64,000 nt of DNA from Fodinicurvata sp. EGI_FJ10296 (GCF_040712075.1 NZ_JBFCVL010000003.1:496001-560000), one strand, 5' to 3'. Shown: positions 42,742-54,862, numbered from the stretch's first letter. Notes: generated by a model from the sequence alone, not told the origin. Numbers and translations are program-made.

Positions 42742-44324
42742 TCAGTTCCCGGAGGAGCCGTGCGTCGCAAGCCATTCCAGGAACCGTTCCACGTCTGCGG
42801 TATCGGCCAGCGCGTAACGGGCGGCCGTCGGCCGATCCTTTTCGTCGCGCACGACGAGGCCGATGCCGCGCCGGCTTATCGCGCGGAAGGCGTCCTCGTC
42901 GGTGGTGTCGTCGCCGAGATAGACCGGGACCACGTCCGGCTTGTCGAGCCCGCGCCTTTCGAGCAGCGCGGTCAGCGCCCGACCCTTGTGCCAGTCGGTT
43001 CTCGGCTTGACGTCGAAGATCTTCTTTCCCGCTGAGTGGCGCAGGCGCTCGAAGCGGGCCATGACCGCGTCGACAGCGTCCTCGACATCTGGCATGTCCG
43101 CCTTGTTCACCTTCCGGAAGTGCACGGCGAGGGAGAACGACTTGCGCTCCACGGATGCGCCTTCGATGTCCCGCAGCGCATCGCTCAACGCGCTCTCGGC
43201 GCGGTCGAGATCGGGCAGAAACGCCTTGCCCTGCTCGACATCTTCGCGCCAGCCGCCCGGACCCGCCATGGCGAAACCGTGACTGCCGGCGTAGAAGAGT
43301 CCGTCGAGCCCGACGAACGCGCGGACGTCGTCCAGATCGCGCCCGCTGACGATCGCCGTGGGAAGGCTCAATGCCAGGCGCTTGACGGCCTGCTTCATTC
43401 CGTCCGACAGGATCGCCTGCTTCGGATCCTCGACGATGGGCGTCAAGGTGCCGTCGTAATCGAGAAACACCACAGGCCGTTTGCCGGCGAGCCTTTCGCG
43501 CAGCTCGTCCTCGCGATCCCGGGCCAAGGGCAGATTGTGCAGCGTCTTGACGAACAGGCTCATTGTCGTCGGGTCGAAATCGAGTTCGCCGAGATCCGCC
43601 AGGACGATATCCGCGCCGGCATCCGCAAGCTCCGCCCGATGCCCTTCGCGGGCGACCCCGATTACCGGTGAGAAGCCGCCGCGCACGCCCGCCTCGACCC
43701 CCGACGACGCATCCTCAACGACGGCCGCCCCTTCGACCCGCGCGCCGAGGCGTTCAAGCGATTGCACCAGGATGGCGGGATCGGGCTTGCCGGGCAGGTC
43801 GAGTTCGGCCATGTCCTCGCCATCGACCTTGGCGTCGAACAGTTCGAGCACTCCGGCGGAGCGCAGCACCGCCGCTGCGTTCCTGCTCGACGAAAAGACG
43901 GCGAGCTTTACGCCGGCTGCTTTCAGCTTATCCATCAAGGCAAGTGTGCCGGGAAAAGCTTCGGTGCGGTTCTCTTCGAGCCAGGCGTTGAAGTAGCGGT
44001 TCTTGCGGTTCCCGAGCCCGCAGATCGTCTCGCGCCCCGGAGCATCGTCTTCGTCGCCACGGGGCAGCAAGATGCCGCGGGATTCGAGGAAGCTTCTCAC
44101 ACCGTCGTAGCGCAGCTTGCCATCAACGTATATACGATAATCGATCTCGGTGAACGGCTCGAATGCATCGCCCTCGGTCCGGCTGCGCAGATAGGCGTCG
44201 AAGAGCTGCTTCCAGGCCGCGAAGTGCGCCGTCGCGGTATCGGTGACGACGCCATCCATGTCGAACAGCACGGCCGAGATCCGGGTGCCCGGGGCCGCGT
44301 CGGCTCCGCTCGTCGCTGGCCGGC

Positions 44325-44328
<4 letters not shown>
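42742..44328 (-). CDS. Fusion of beta-phosphoglucomutase (HAD) and trehalose-6-phosphate phosphatase
   Basis: 528 residues. Domain 1 (about 15-255) is a beta-PGM-type HAD enzyme: nucleophile loop 'VLFDMDGVVTDTA', 'SSSRNAA', 'LPGKPDPAILVQSL' and 'VVEDASSGVEAG'. Domain 2 (about 285-520) is an OtsB phosphatase: 'VVFLDYDGTLTPIVEDP', 'AIVSGRDLDDV' and 'VYLGDDTTDEDAF'. It would turn beta-glucose-1-phosphate into glucose-6-phosphate and trehalose-6-phosphate into trehalose. The start overlaps the end of the P-type ATPase gene by 4 nt, so the two are co-translated. With the GH65 gene at 35412 it rebuilds the three-domain OtsB1 known from mycobacteria. Confidence 0.9.
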
Positions 44329-47261
<2,933 letters not shown>

Positions 47262-47318
47262 TCTTCTTCCGCCTCCAGCCACTCTCTTTAGTCGTCGACC
47301 TTTTCGCCACCCCGTGTT

Positions 47319-47511
47319 TTAGCGGATATTGTCCAGCCGGGCATTGAATCCGCCTTGCCTTGGCCGGCGATAAGGAACGCGGCGGCGCCACTTCGTGGCC
47401 ATGGTCTTCGCCTGGCGCACCATCTGCGCCGCATAGGCCCATTCGTTGTCGTACCAGGTCCGGATCTTGACGAGACCGCCATCGACCACGATCGTGCTGT
47501 CGAGATCGACG
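47319..47511 (-). pseudogene. Glyceraldehyde-3-phosphate dehydrogenase, C-terminal fragment
   Basis: The minus strand encodes 'DLDSTIVVDGGLVKIRTWYD' and 'NEWAYAAQMVRQAKTMA', the last strand and helix of GAPDH with the conserved W-Y-D-N-E-W. The catalytic Cys domain and Rossmann fold are absent. It is fused by a deletion to the start of a phosphoglycerate kinase gene in a different frame. The upstream (left) neighbour on this strand is the P-type ATPase. Confidence 0.8.
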
Positions 47512-47718
47512 GGTCCCGCTCGCGCTTCGGTTTGCCGCGATGTGACATCACGACGGGCGTCCCGTCGCGCTCCACGATTTCCCTGATGGTCGGTGCCGCA
47601 GCTCGGATACACTGGTCTTCCGTCGCCTTCCCGTCCTTGACCGGAACGTTCAGATCGGCCCGCACCAGCGCACGCCGATCCATTGTCTGGAGATCGTCCG
47701 GGGTCCGCAGCACGTGAT
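47512..47718 (-). pseudogene. Phosphoglycerate kinase, N-terminal fragment
   Basis: About 65 codons match the PGK N-terminus: 'LQTMDRRALVRADLNVPVKD' with the substrate-binding Arg and Asn, then 'IRAAAPTIREIVERDGTPVV' and 'MSHRGKPK'. The match ends at about 47512, where GAPDH sequence takes over. In normal glycolytic operons gap precedes pgk, so this order (pgk start, gap end) implies a deletion spanning a tandem or rearranged copy. Confidence 0.8.
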
Positions 47719-48052
47719 CCTCGCGCTCTCGATCGGCGGGTAGAATGCCCGCACGCCGACTGCCGCCAGCGATGATGTTGACTGTTTTTGAACTCGACGG
47801 CAAAGCGAATGTTTCCGACGCAAACGGATGAACCGAGATGCGGGCCGATGAAGAACTTCGACGTGATTTGCGCCTAACCGTTAACCGTGTGGGACGCTGC
47901 GATTCGCGCGGTCCACGTGCACACTGCGCCGAGGCGGAGGCCGGAACCGCCTCGGACGAGCCACTGGGCGGTGGTCGAACGATAGCCGAACCCGCCCGAT
48001 CGAGTGGCGGCATTGCGCCGAACCTCTCGCGAAATGGTCAAGGCCCCCCGGC
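47719..48052. other. Gene-free stretch between the PGK fragment and a small minus-strand gene
   Basis: 334 bp with no start codon in good context and no recognisable protein. Presumably the old promoter region of the lost glycolytic genes. Confidence 0.4.
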
Positions 48053-48292
48053 CTAGCAGATTGCTGAAAAGCTCTCCCGGACAGCGGTGAGTATGGCTTC
48101 GTCACCCTGGTCGAAGGTAAATTCGATCTCCAGGGCGCCATCGTCAAGCAGTTCGGCCGAGCCAGTGCCGGCGACCTCGTCCATCTCGTCGAGACCGCGC
48201 CAGGTTAAATGGATGATTGCCTGGCTGTAGCCGAGATCGAAGCCGGCTTGAAGCGCCCCGAAGGCGATCTCACTGCGTCCGTTCGCGGCCAC
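48053..48292 (-). CDS. Small acidic hypothetical protein
   Basis: 79 residues, one domain, with alternating strands ('EIAFGALQAGFDLGYSQAII') and an acidic C-terminal half ('LLDDGALEIEFTFDQGDEAI'). Similar small acidic proteins occur beside stress genes, but I cannot name the family. The start codon is not ATG and the ribosome site is weak. It lies near the right border of the island and may be a remnant. Confidence 0.45.
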   Translation of the reverse strand: MAANGRSEIAFGALQAGFDLGYSQAIIHLTWRGLDEMDEVAGTGSAELLDDGALEIEFTFDQGDEAILTAVRESFSAIC

Positions 48293-48389
48293 GATAAAGG
48301 CCGCGGGTGATCTGCGAAGGTTACCGGATGGGCCACAGAGCTGGCTTTCGAGCCAATGCCACGTTCGACCTTGTTAAATCCGATAGAGT

Positions 48390-48887
48390 ACGATCGAGGA
48401 AAAATCGATGGGAGCCTATGCGAAATCGGGATCGAGCCCGATCGCCGGTATCATCAAGCCGGGCGACGTGCCGCCGCGTGGAGGGCTCTATCTGCTCGAC
48501 GTGGTACCGGACGGCGAGGTCCGCTACGGCTTTCCGAACATCAACGACACCGCGGAAATCGTCGAGATGATCGCCTGCGGCTGTCATGTCATCCTGTTCT
48601 CCACGGGGCGCGGATCCGTCGTCGGATCGGCCATCTCACCCGTGATAAAGGTCTGCGCCAATCCCGAAACCTTCCGCCGGATGAGCGGCGACATGGATGT
48701 CGATGCCGGCCGGATACTGGACGGACGCGCGGATCTGGACGATGTCGGCCACGAGATCGAAGACCTCGTCCTTGCGGTCGCACGCGGCGGCCGCACAAAG
48801 TCCGAGGATCTGGGCCATCACGAGTTCGTGCTGACCTACAAGAGCTTCGAGCCGATCGGCCCGGGCTGCCTGCCGTCGCCCACTTGA
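48390..48887. repeat. Direct repeat R2, right copy
   Basis: Second copy of the 498-bp 3' end of the uxaA large-subunit gene (left copy 34439-34936). Upstream of 48390 the sequence is unrelated to uxaA. The coding frame is preserved to its TGA. Confidence 0.95.
48390..48887 (+). pseudogene. UxaA-type dehydratase large subunit, 3' fragment
   Basis: About 165 codons duplicate residues about 237-401 of the intact gene at 33731, with two amino-acid changes easily seen (Phe to Tyr in 'VRYGFPN', Glu to Asp in 'ILDGRADL'). The N-terminal catalytic part is absent. An ATG at 48408 opens a 159-codon frame, but without the first domain it should be inactive. Confidence 0.9.
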
Positions 48888-48995
48888 ATGGGCGGCGCGC
48901 GGCAGCGTCGGTCGACCGGCGGTTAACCGGTTCTTAGGAAATGTCGGCAACAGAATCAGTGCTGATATTGATGCAGGCACCGTATGGAGGTTGAC

Positions 48996-49451
48996 GTGAC
49001 TATCTTCGCCCAACGCTGGTTTTCCGCCGTCGCCGTGTTTTTCGCGACGGCGCTGATCGCGGCATCGGCCACCGCCGACGAGCGGATCGCCGTTGTCGAA
49101 TCGGTCTACGCTCATGACGGCAGCCGGGACACGCCGCCCGGCGGATACGAGATCTGGGCTGATGAGATCTCGGTCATCTGGGAAGATATGCTGGCGAGGG
49201 CTGCCGCCGCAGATGCCGAAACGCCGACTGTCTTTCCCCCCACCACAGGCGGCGACCTGTCGGTGGAGCTGATTACGGCAGCGGACTCCGAAGCCGCGGT
49301 CTCCGCCGTCTTCGACGACGGCAAGAGCAGTGCGGAAGTCACCTTCGGCCTGATCGAGGAAGATGGCGCGTGGAAGATCCGCGATGTATGGCGAGAAGGG
49401 CGCGACGGCAATCGCCAGTACATATCCGAGATGCTTCAGCAGATCCCATAA
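48996..49451 (+). CDS. Secreted hypothetical protein
   Basis: 151 residues with a signal peptide ending near 'ASATADE' (about 30). The mature domain alternates helices and strands and ends 'VTFGLIEEDGAWKIRDVWRE', a pattern seen in small NTF2-like/DUF3828-type periplasmic proteins; I cannot confirm the family. The GTG at 48996 has AGG about 7 nt upstream; the ATG at 48984 would put the SD inside the gene. A hairpin at 49496 may end transcription. Confidence 0.65.
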   Translation: MTIFAQRWFSAVAVFFATALIAASATADERIAVVESVYAHDGSRDTPPGGYEIWADEISVIWEDMLARAAAADAETPTVFPPTTGGDLSVELITAADSEAAVSAVFDDGKSSAEVTFGLIEEDGAWKIRDVWREGRDGNRQYISEMLQQIP

Positions 49452-49800
49452 GGAACTGCTTTGCTGCCTCTGACATGGCAATCATTGAGCGGCTTGGCTG
49501 AAAGAGGAAAAGTCCAGACTTTCAGCCAACCGCCCTGATTGCGAGCGGATCGCGCTGGCTGTCGTAATCCCAAAGCGCTCACCGTGACTGCCGATCACGT
49601 CGATCTCAACGCTGGCGTTATCTTGTCCGAGAGAATGAAGGATCGACGAGGCAGCATCCACCGGGGCATCCCCGTGCGCCTTACAGTTGGTTCAGCTCCG
49701 AACTTAACCACGCCGGCCTTATCGGCGGCTGTTTGGCTCAAGCCAGCCGGCCATGGTCTGCTCCTGGAAGGGGTTGGTTCCTGGAAAGTCAGTTCTGGAC
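49452..49800. other. Gene-free stretch before the histidine kinase 3' end
   Basis: 349 bp between a plus-strand secreted protein and a minus-strand kinase, both ending here. It holds the hairpin at 49496-49527; otherwise nothing I can support. Confidence 0.45.
49496..49527. terminator. Hairpin, possible terminator
   Basis: GGCTGAAAG (49496-49504) and CTTTCAGCC (49519-49527) form a 9-bp stem with a 14-nt loop 45 bp after the stop of the secreted-protein gene. There is no T run, so factor-independent termination is uncertain. Confidence 0.45.
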
Positions 49801-51258
49801 TCATGACACAGTTGGCAATGTGACAGTGACCGTTGTTCCCTCACCAAGTTCGCTTTCAATTGATAGAGCGCCGCCATGAAGCCTCACCAGTCGGTCGGCA
49901 ATCGGGAGTCCCAGGCCGACCCCTTCAAAACGCCGGCTCAAATCCGCATCCACCTGATAGAAAGGCTTCAGCACCTGGGAAACATGTTCAGCTGACATCC
50001 CGACACCCTGATCCCGAATTTCCACGGCAAAGCCGCCCGGCACGTGATGGCCCGAAATCTCTATCGATTGACCATAAGGCGAGAATTTTATAGCGTTGGC
50101 AATTATTTGACCAAAGATTTGACGCAGGCGCTGCTCATCGGCGCGCAACTGCACCCCTGCGTTAGCAAGGCTGTTTTGGATGGAGCCCATGGATTTTGGG
50201 CACCCCGTTTTCGGAGCATACGCGGTCGCCAAGTCGGCCGCGGCGTCCACGACGTTGCCAAGATCGACGATCTCGGACGATAGGGAGATGTGGTCCGCAT
50301 CGATGCGCGAAAACTCAAGAATCTCGTTGATAATTCCCAAAAGATGTTCGCCACTTATCTTTATGTCCTGTGCATAGTCGGCGTATTTGGCATCTAGGGA
50401 ACCAAGACGGCGCTGGGCAATAATCTCAGAAAAGCCAATGATTGCATTGAGCGGCGTCCTGAGTTCATGCCCCATAGTGGCCAAGAATTGTGATTTTGCC
50501 TTGTCAGCCTCTTCGGCACGCTGCTTGGCAACCATCAACTCACGCGCCAGGCGGGCATTGATCTGTGCGGTTTCGATCTGATGGGCCAGCAGATGCCGGG
50601 CTCGTGAGGCCGCCAAGGCGAGCACAAACGTCACGGCCAGTATGGCGATCACTTTCGCGATATCGACACCAAGCAATATGCTGTTCGACGTGAGGTACGT
50701 CACATAATTGTCCGTGCGCCCTGCTTCGGACGGCGCGGTCATCATGGCGAAAACAACGAGCAAGCTCCATCCTGCTGCGCTGAGCACGCCGCAGATTACC
50801 AGAAAACGTGGATCGAAATTTAAGACTCGCAACGATATGAATAAGAAAATAAATATAAATTCTGGTGATTTAAGATAAAATGACGCAGGTTGGCCGTATT
50901 GTAGGTGAAACGACCAAATCATGCCGAATAACAATACGATGTCTATGATGATAGATGAAAATAGATATGACTTCGGCAGGCTGTACCGGTGAGCTAAAAA
51001 AAGCCTGCCGGCAGTCAAAAAGAAGTATACAATGAGAAACCAAGGCACAGGCTCAGTAGACACGTCTTCCGGAAAAGCTTTTGGTCCGATGAAATATGCG
51101 AACGAAAAAACCGCAAGCAACGCCATCTGGACCCAGCCGACAAGCACCTCGCTACGATGCTGCTCTTTGTCGATCGCAGTTTGAACCGCTTCCGAAACTG
51201 ACGGTTGCCGGATGATTCTCTCTTGGATCGCGTCGAAATATGCCAATTGACGCCTCAA
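49801..51258 (-). CDS. Membrane-bound sensor histidine kinase
   Basis: 485 residues: a sensor of about six membrane helices (40-225), a short coiled coil ('LARELMVAKQRAEEADKAKSQ'), HisKA with the phosphorylated His in 'FLATMGHELRTPLNAIIGFSE' (split: FLATMGHELRTPLN, AIIGFSE) near 265, and an HATPase domain with N ('IIANAIKFSPYG'), G1 ('IRDQGVGMS') and G2 ('EGVGLGLPIADRLV') boxes. No receiver domain, and no response regulator nearby. The start is TTG at 51258 without a good ribosome site, so it is uncertain. The part encoding the membrane helices is markedly AT-rich (50800-51060), unlike the neighbours. Confidence 0.88.
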   Translation of the reverse strand: MRRQLAYFDAIQERIIRQPSVSEAVQTAIDKEQHRSEVLVGWVQMALLAVFSFAYFIGPKAFPEDVSTEPVPWFLIVYFFLTAGRLFLAHRYSLPKSYLFSSIIIDIVLLFGMIWSFHLQYGQPASFYLKSPEFIFIFLFISLRVLNFDPRFLVICGVLSAAGWSLLVVFAMMTAPSEAGRTDNYVTYLTSNSILLGVDIAKVIAILAVTFVLALAASRARHLLAHQIETAQINARLARELMVAKQRAEEADKAKSQFLATMGHELRTPLNAIIGFSEIIAQRRLGSLDAKYADYAQDIKISGEHLLGIINEILEFSRIDADHISLSSEIVDLGNVVDAAADLATAYAPKTGCPKSMGSIQNSLANAGVQLRADEQRLRQIFGQIIANAIKFSPYGQSIEISGHHVPGGFAVEIRDQGVGMSAEHVSQVLKPFYQVDADLSRRFEGVGLGLPIADRLVRLHGGALSIESELGEGTTVTVTLPTVS

Positions 51259-51610
51259 TGAATTCTGTAACCGTAGGGGGTTTTTCGTCGCGGACGTCTA
51301 CAACCGGACGCCCACAAACGATACAGAGCTGAAAATAAAATTTAAATGCGCGTTACCCCTTAGCTCCGCTGTTTTATGACGCCATAGTCCATCGATGGGC
51401 CGTGGCCCTTTTCTCCGTACACCGTCTTCGCCGTGCAAGACGGCTCGAATGGGCGAGAGCATAGCTCAGTCGGTATGCCGACCCCGTTCTCGGCAACCGC
51501 AATCATTACCGCAACAACGGGCCACAATGGGTTTCGCGGGGCGTGCCGGGAATTTTCCGGCTCTTCTTGAATGAACGTTCCATACTAGCCACATATTGAG
51601 CTTGGAGACG
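51259..51610. other. Promoter region between histidine kinase and TetR gene
   Basis: 352 bp shared by divergent genes. It contains an AT-rich block near 51330, a CGTCTT/AAGACG hairpin near 51423-51442, and the half-operator TGAACGTTCC at 51572-51581. A tRNA-like string near 51460 does not fold into a tRNA. Confidence 0.45.
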
Positions 51611-52198
51611 ATGAAAATGCCTTGGACGAAGAACTTTGACGTGACTGAGACGCTCGAAAAAGCCATGCAGGCATTCTGGGCGCATGGCTACGAAGCCACG
51701 TCGATGCAGGATCTGGTAGACTGCACGGGCGTCAACCGGGGTAGTCTTTATGCAACCTACGGCGACAAACGCGCCCTGTTCCTGGCGGCATTGCGCATGT
51801 ACGACAGCAAAATGCGCCACAGTCTACTCGCTGATCTTGAAACTCGAAACTCACCACGCGACGCCATTCGTGGACTCTTTCAGGCCTTTATGACCGACAT
51901 TGCAGATGGGGGCAGCAATCGCGGCTGCCTCCTGACAAATACGGCGCTGGAACTGTCCGCCCACGATCCGGAGGTTGCACAGATCGTCGCTCATGCGCAG
52001 GAGCAGATTGAAGCATTCTTCGCCCGCTTGATAACCGAAGGCAAGAAGCGGGGCGAGATTGGTGATCATATCAATGCCGGAGATGGTGCGCGTGGGCTCC
52101 TGGCCAGCTTGATCGGTCTTGTCGTGCTGGTGCGCAGCCGTCCCGATGGGACGCTTCTTCGGAGCATCGTTGACGATGCAATGCGGCGCCTCGACTGA
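51611..52198 (+). CDS. TetR/AcrR family transcriptional regulator
   Basis: 195 residues: an N-terminal HTH ('VTETLEKAMQAFWAHGYEAT', 'SMQDLVDCTGVNRGSLYATYGDK') and a C-terminal helical ligand domain of the TetR_C type with 'GSNRGCLLTNTALELSAHD'. It likely represses itself and the CMD gene 74 nt downstream, from the inverted repeat at 52220. GGAG before the ATG at 51611 sets the start; a TTG at 51596 is also open. Confidence 0.9.
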   Translation: MKMPWTKNFDVTETLEKAMQAFWAHGYEATSMQDLVDCTGVNRGSLYATYGDKRALFLAALRMYDSKMRHSLLADLETRNSPRDAIRGLFQAFMTDIADGGSNRGCLLTNTALELSAHDPEVAQIVAHAQEQIEAFFARLITEGKKRGEIGDHINAGDGARGLLASLIGLVVLVRSRPDGTLLRSIVDDAMRRLD

Positions 52199-52219
52199 AA
52201 TTTCTTTTTGACTTTGTTT

Positions 52220-52233
52220 GGAACGTTCGTTCC
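52220..52233. promoter_or_regulatory. Candidate TetR operator
   Basis: GGAACGTTCGTTCC is a near-perfect 14-bp palindrome between the TetR gene and the AhpD-like gene. The string TGAACGTTCC recurs 40 bp upstream of the TetR start (51572). Two related sites around a TetR gene fit autoregulation plus control of the downstream enzyme. Confidence 0.65.
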
Positions 52234-52272
52234 AGACTGAACCGACGACAACTCACCCGAAAGGAGACGACC

Positions 52273-52848
52273 ATGACTGCAGAATACCAGCTGACACTGC
52301 CGTTTCAGACCCTCGAAGACGCCGAACCGCAGACCAGAGAAGTATTGGAAAAAGCCAAGGCGCAGGTCGGATTCATCCCGAACATGTATGCCGGAATGGC
52401 AAATTCCGCCAGCCTACTGGAAACCTACCTCGACGGCTACGAACGGTTCCGGCAGCAATCGGGTTTCACGCCCGCAGAACAGGAGGTGGTGTTCCTGACC
52501 ATCAGTCGTGGCAACGGATGCGACTACTGCATGGCGGCCCACAGCATGATCGCCGAAAAGATGTCCAATGTACCCGCCGAGGTGACAGCGGCGATCCGCG
52601 ATGGACAACCGATCCCGGACATCAGATTGGCAGCGCTCGCCACATTGACCGAGACGCTCCGTGAAACCCGGGGACTGCCGTCAAAAACCGCAGTTCAGGC
52701 GTTCCTGGACGCAGGCTTCGAAGAACGCCATGTGCTGGAAATTATCCTGGCGCTTGCCGTCAAGACACTGAGCAATTACGCCAATCACCTTTTGCATACG
52801 CCGCTTGACGAAGCATTCGCCGGCCACGCGTGGGAAAAAGCGGCCTGA
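52273..52848 (+). CDS. Carboxymuconolactone decarboxylase/AhpD-like peroxidase-related protein
   Basis: 191 residues. The redox site is 'GNGCDYCMAAHSMIAEKM' near 80 (C-x-x-C with downstream His), the mark of AhpD-like CMD proteins. It is longer than AhpD's minimal domain and matches the peroxidase-related subgroup that starts with 'FPNMYAGMA'-type sequence. It probably reduces peroxides or relays thiol electrons in the cytoplasm; the TetR regulator upstream suggests induction by an electrophile. AGGAGA precedes the ATG. Confidence 0.88.
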   Translation: MTAEYQLTLPFQTLEDAEPQTREVLEKAKAQVGFIPNMYAGMANSASLLETYLDGYERFRQQSGFTPAEQEVVFLTISRGNGCDYCMAAHSMIAEKMSNVPAEVTAAIRDGQPIPDIRLAALATLTETLRETRGLPSKTAVQAFLDAGFEERHVLEIILALAVKTLSNYANHLLHTPLDEAFAGHAWEKAA

Positions 52849-53236
52849 CCGGTCCGCTGCGGCATCAAAAAACACGCCAACCTCTCCCGGGCAAGAGACC
52901 CTTGTCCGGGAAGAGATGCGCAGGTGAACAATATCAAATTTGGCGCTTGCTCAATTACCTGTTCCATCTGCCGGGCACCGCGCGAAATCAGCCCTCCTCA
53001 GGCCGGACGGAAACGGTCAACATGTCACTTTGAAAATTGATTCCAGTTTCCAGCCCGCAGCAGCGCGACGGTTGGCACCTTCTCGGTAATCCCGTATTTT
53101 CTCATTTACTGACTCAAATTATAATGCTCTTGCCAAGCACTTTCGACTGATTCGAATGAGTGCGTATTATTGGGCACTTGTCCCTTTTCCGCAATTCGTA
53201 TTCGGTTTTTACTAATGAGCGATAAGGGAGGCCGCT
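52849..53236. other. Gene-free stretch with a hairpin
   Basis: 388 bp. An imperfect 14-bp inverted repeat at 52882-52895 / 52901-52915 (CTCTCCCGGGCAAG, CTTGTCCGGGAAGAG) 34 bp after the AhpD-like gene may end its transcript. The rest is AT-richer and likely holds the promoter of the lipoprotein gene. Confidence 0.5.
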
Positions 53237-54310
53237 ATGAATATCATGGAAATGAATCGTCGGTCGGTATTGCGCGTTGGCGCCAGTGGGGTTGGCCTTT
53301 TGGCGCTCGGCGCGGCTGGCTGCCGTCCGACTGGGCAGATGCAGGTCGCTGAGGCGAGGTCGGCGATGGGGACCGTGATCGTTGACGACGTGATCGATCA
53401 CGTCCTGACCACCGACTCGTGGCCTGGCGCCTTTGGATTCGTGACATTCCGGACTCATGACGCGCTGCATAACGGAAATCCGGTACGCTATATCCGCACC
53501 GACACTTCCGATTCGGGTTTCGCCGAACGCGAAGGGCTGGTTCACGTGCCACTTCTGAATTCGGCCCGCGGTCGTGGCATCAACAACGATTTCTTCGTTT
53601 TCGACAACGGCAGCCCGTCGGTCATACGTTATGCTCCCGGCAGCGAGCGCTTTACACCGCTTTTCGAAATCAAGCGCATCTCAGGCCAGGCCGCATTCGA
53701 TTCGGCTGATGCGATTGATCGGGCACGCGATAACGGGCAGATCGAGGTCGAAGACACCGGCATCCTTGTCAATTATCCTTTGGTGCAATGGCCGGGTGGC
53801 GCGCTCACCGTCGACGCCGCCAAGGAAGACTATCTCGGCGGCGGCCAGCTTATCGAAGACATAAATACCAATCGTGATCGGGTCGCGCTGAAGCTGCATG
53901 AAGCCTTCCCTGGCAGCTATTACATCCTGACCGATGCGTCTCTGGCGGGGCCGGCGGGCAACATGAACGTCCCCGTCTCACCATCGACGTGGCAACTTAA
54001 CGACTATCGCGCCACTGACCGTATCTGGGTATTCGCCAACGGCATCGAGGGGTCGGGGGCTATGGGGTTTCAGCCCGGCATATTCGGAAATCAGGCCGGG
54101 CACCCGGCGTGGAGCCCGTTCTGGGACCACTACACGCTGGAATGGCGGGACGAGAGCGAGGCCCGGCTTCTGACATCGGCTGAAGAGGCGCGCGAACTGC
54201 GCGATGCCGACGTCCTTCGCGAGTACAACGGGGTCCCGCCGACGCATCCCCAGGGCTTCGTCGTCAACTGCCCCGTGCCGGTCATCGGCGAGAACATGAC
54301 CTCGGCCTAG
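53237..54310 (+). CDS. Tat-type lipoprotein of unknown function
   Basis: 357 residues. The N-terminus 'NRRSVLRVGASGVGLLALGA' carries twin Arg and is followed by the lipobox 'LGAAGC' (Cys about 29), so the protein is probably exported folded and lipid-anchored. The mature part is rich in Gly, Asp and aromatic residues ('YPLVQWPGGALTVDAAKEDY', 'SPFWDHYTLEW') and suggests a beta-rich fold, but I cannot name a family with confidence. It lies upstream of a HiPIP gene, also Tat-type, which hints at a shared redox or periplasmic role. Confidence 0.75.
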   Translation: MNIMEMNRRSVLRVGASGVGLLALGAAGCRPTGQMQVAEARSAMGTVIVDDVIDHVLTTDSWPGAFGFVTFRTHDALHNGNPVRYIRTDTSDSGFAEREGLVHVPLLNSARGRGINNDFFVFDNGSPSVIRYAPGSERFTPLFEIKRISGQAAFDSADAIDRARDNGQIEVEDTGILVNYPLVQWPGGALTVDAAKEDYLGGGQLIEDINTNRDRVALKLHEAFPGSYYILTDASLAGPAGNMNVPVSPSTWQLNDYRATDRIWVFANGIEGSGAMGFQPGIFGNQAGHPAWSPFWDHYTLEWRDESEARLLTSAEEARELRDADVLREYNGVPPTHPQGFVVNCPVPVIGENMTSA

Positions 54311-54423
54311 GCTTCAATGGCAGGACCGTCCCACCCGACGACGGCGTATCGCGTCTTCGCCGCCGGTCGGGCTTGTGTCACCACGGTCAGCCCCGCTCCT
54401 TCTCACCTTGGGAGAGAAATCCA

Positions 54424-54756
54424 ATGCACGATTTGAACAGCGATCGACGCCGGTTTTTGAAAACCTCTGCGACCGCGGTCGCGGCGATTTCTTTGGTGGC
54501 ATTGTCGCGCACCGGAGGCCGCTCGGCCGAAGCCGCCGAAGATCTGCCGCGAGCAGAGCGCGGCCATGCCCTCGACTATGTGAACAATTCCGCCGAAGCC
54601 GCCAATCACGACCGCTATCAGCCCGGTGCGCGTTGCCAGGACTGCGCTTTCTGGGGTGGTCATGTCGATGCGCCGTGGGGGCGATGCAATCATCCGGATT
54701 TGAATGATGTTCTGATAAACGAGATTGGATGGTGCGAAGCCTTCGCGTCGGCGTGA
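54424..54756 (+). CDS. High-potential iron-sulfur protein (HiPIP)
   Basis: 110 residues with a Tat signal ('DRRRFLKTSATAVAAISLVA', cleavage near 'SAEAAEDL') and a small mature domain holding four Cys in the HiPIP spacing: 'RCQDCAFWGGHVDAPWGRC' and 'IGWCEAF'. These bind one [4Fe-4S] cluster that cycles 3+/2+ at high potential; HiPIPs carry electrons in the periplasm. The ATG at 54424 begins the Tat signal. It sits 113 nt after the lipoprotein gene. Confidence 0.92.
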   Translation: MHDLNSDRRRFLKTSATAVAAISLVALSRTGGRSAEAAEDLPRAERGHALDYVNNSAEAANHDRYQPGARCQDCAFWGGHVDAPWGRCNHPDLNDVLINEIGWCEAFASA

Positions 54757-54862
54757 TCCTTCCGGCTTTTCCATGTTTTGGGTGTACCGCGCCATCCGTT
54801 TTCGATCCTTTTGACGATCGGCATCAGGGCAAGTTTTCAACCGACAAGGGCCGTTCAGGAAC

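Noticed and set aside
49539-49823. 94-codon plus-strand frame before the histidine kinase end
   Set aside because: No ribosome site, no recognisable protein and it overlaps the kinase 3' end.
51450-51500. tRNA-like string AGCTCAGTCGGTA
   Set aside because: It resembles a D-arm, but no acceptor stem, anticodon arm or T-arm follows at the right distances.
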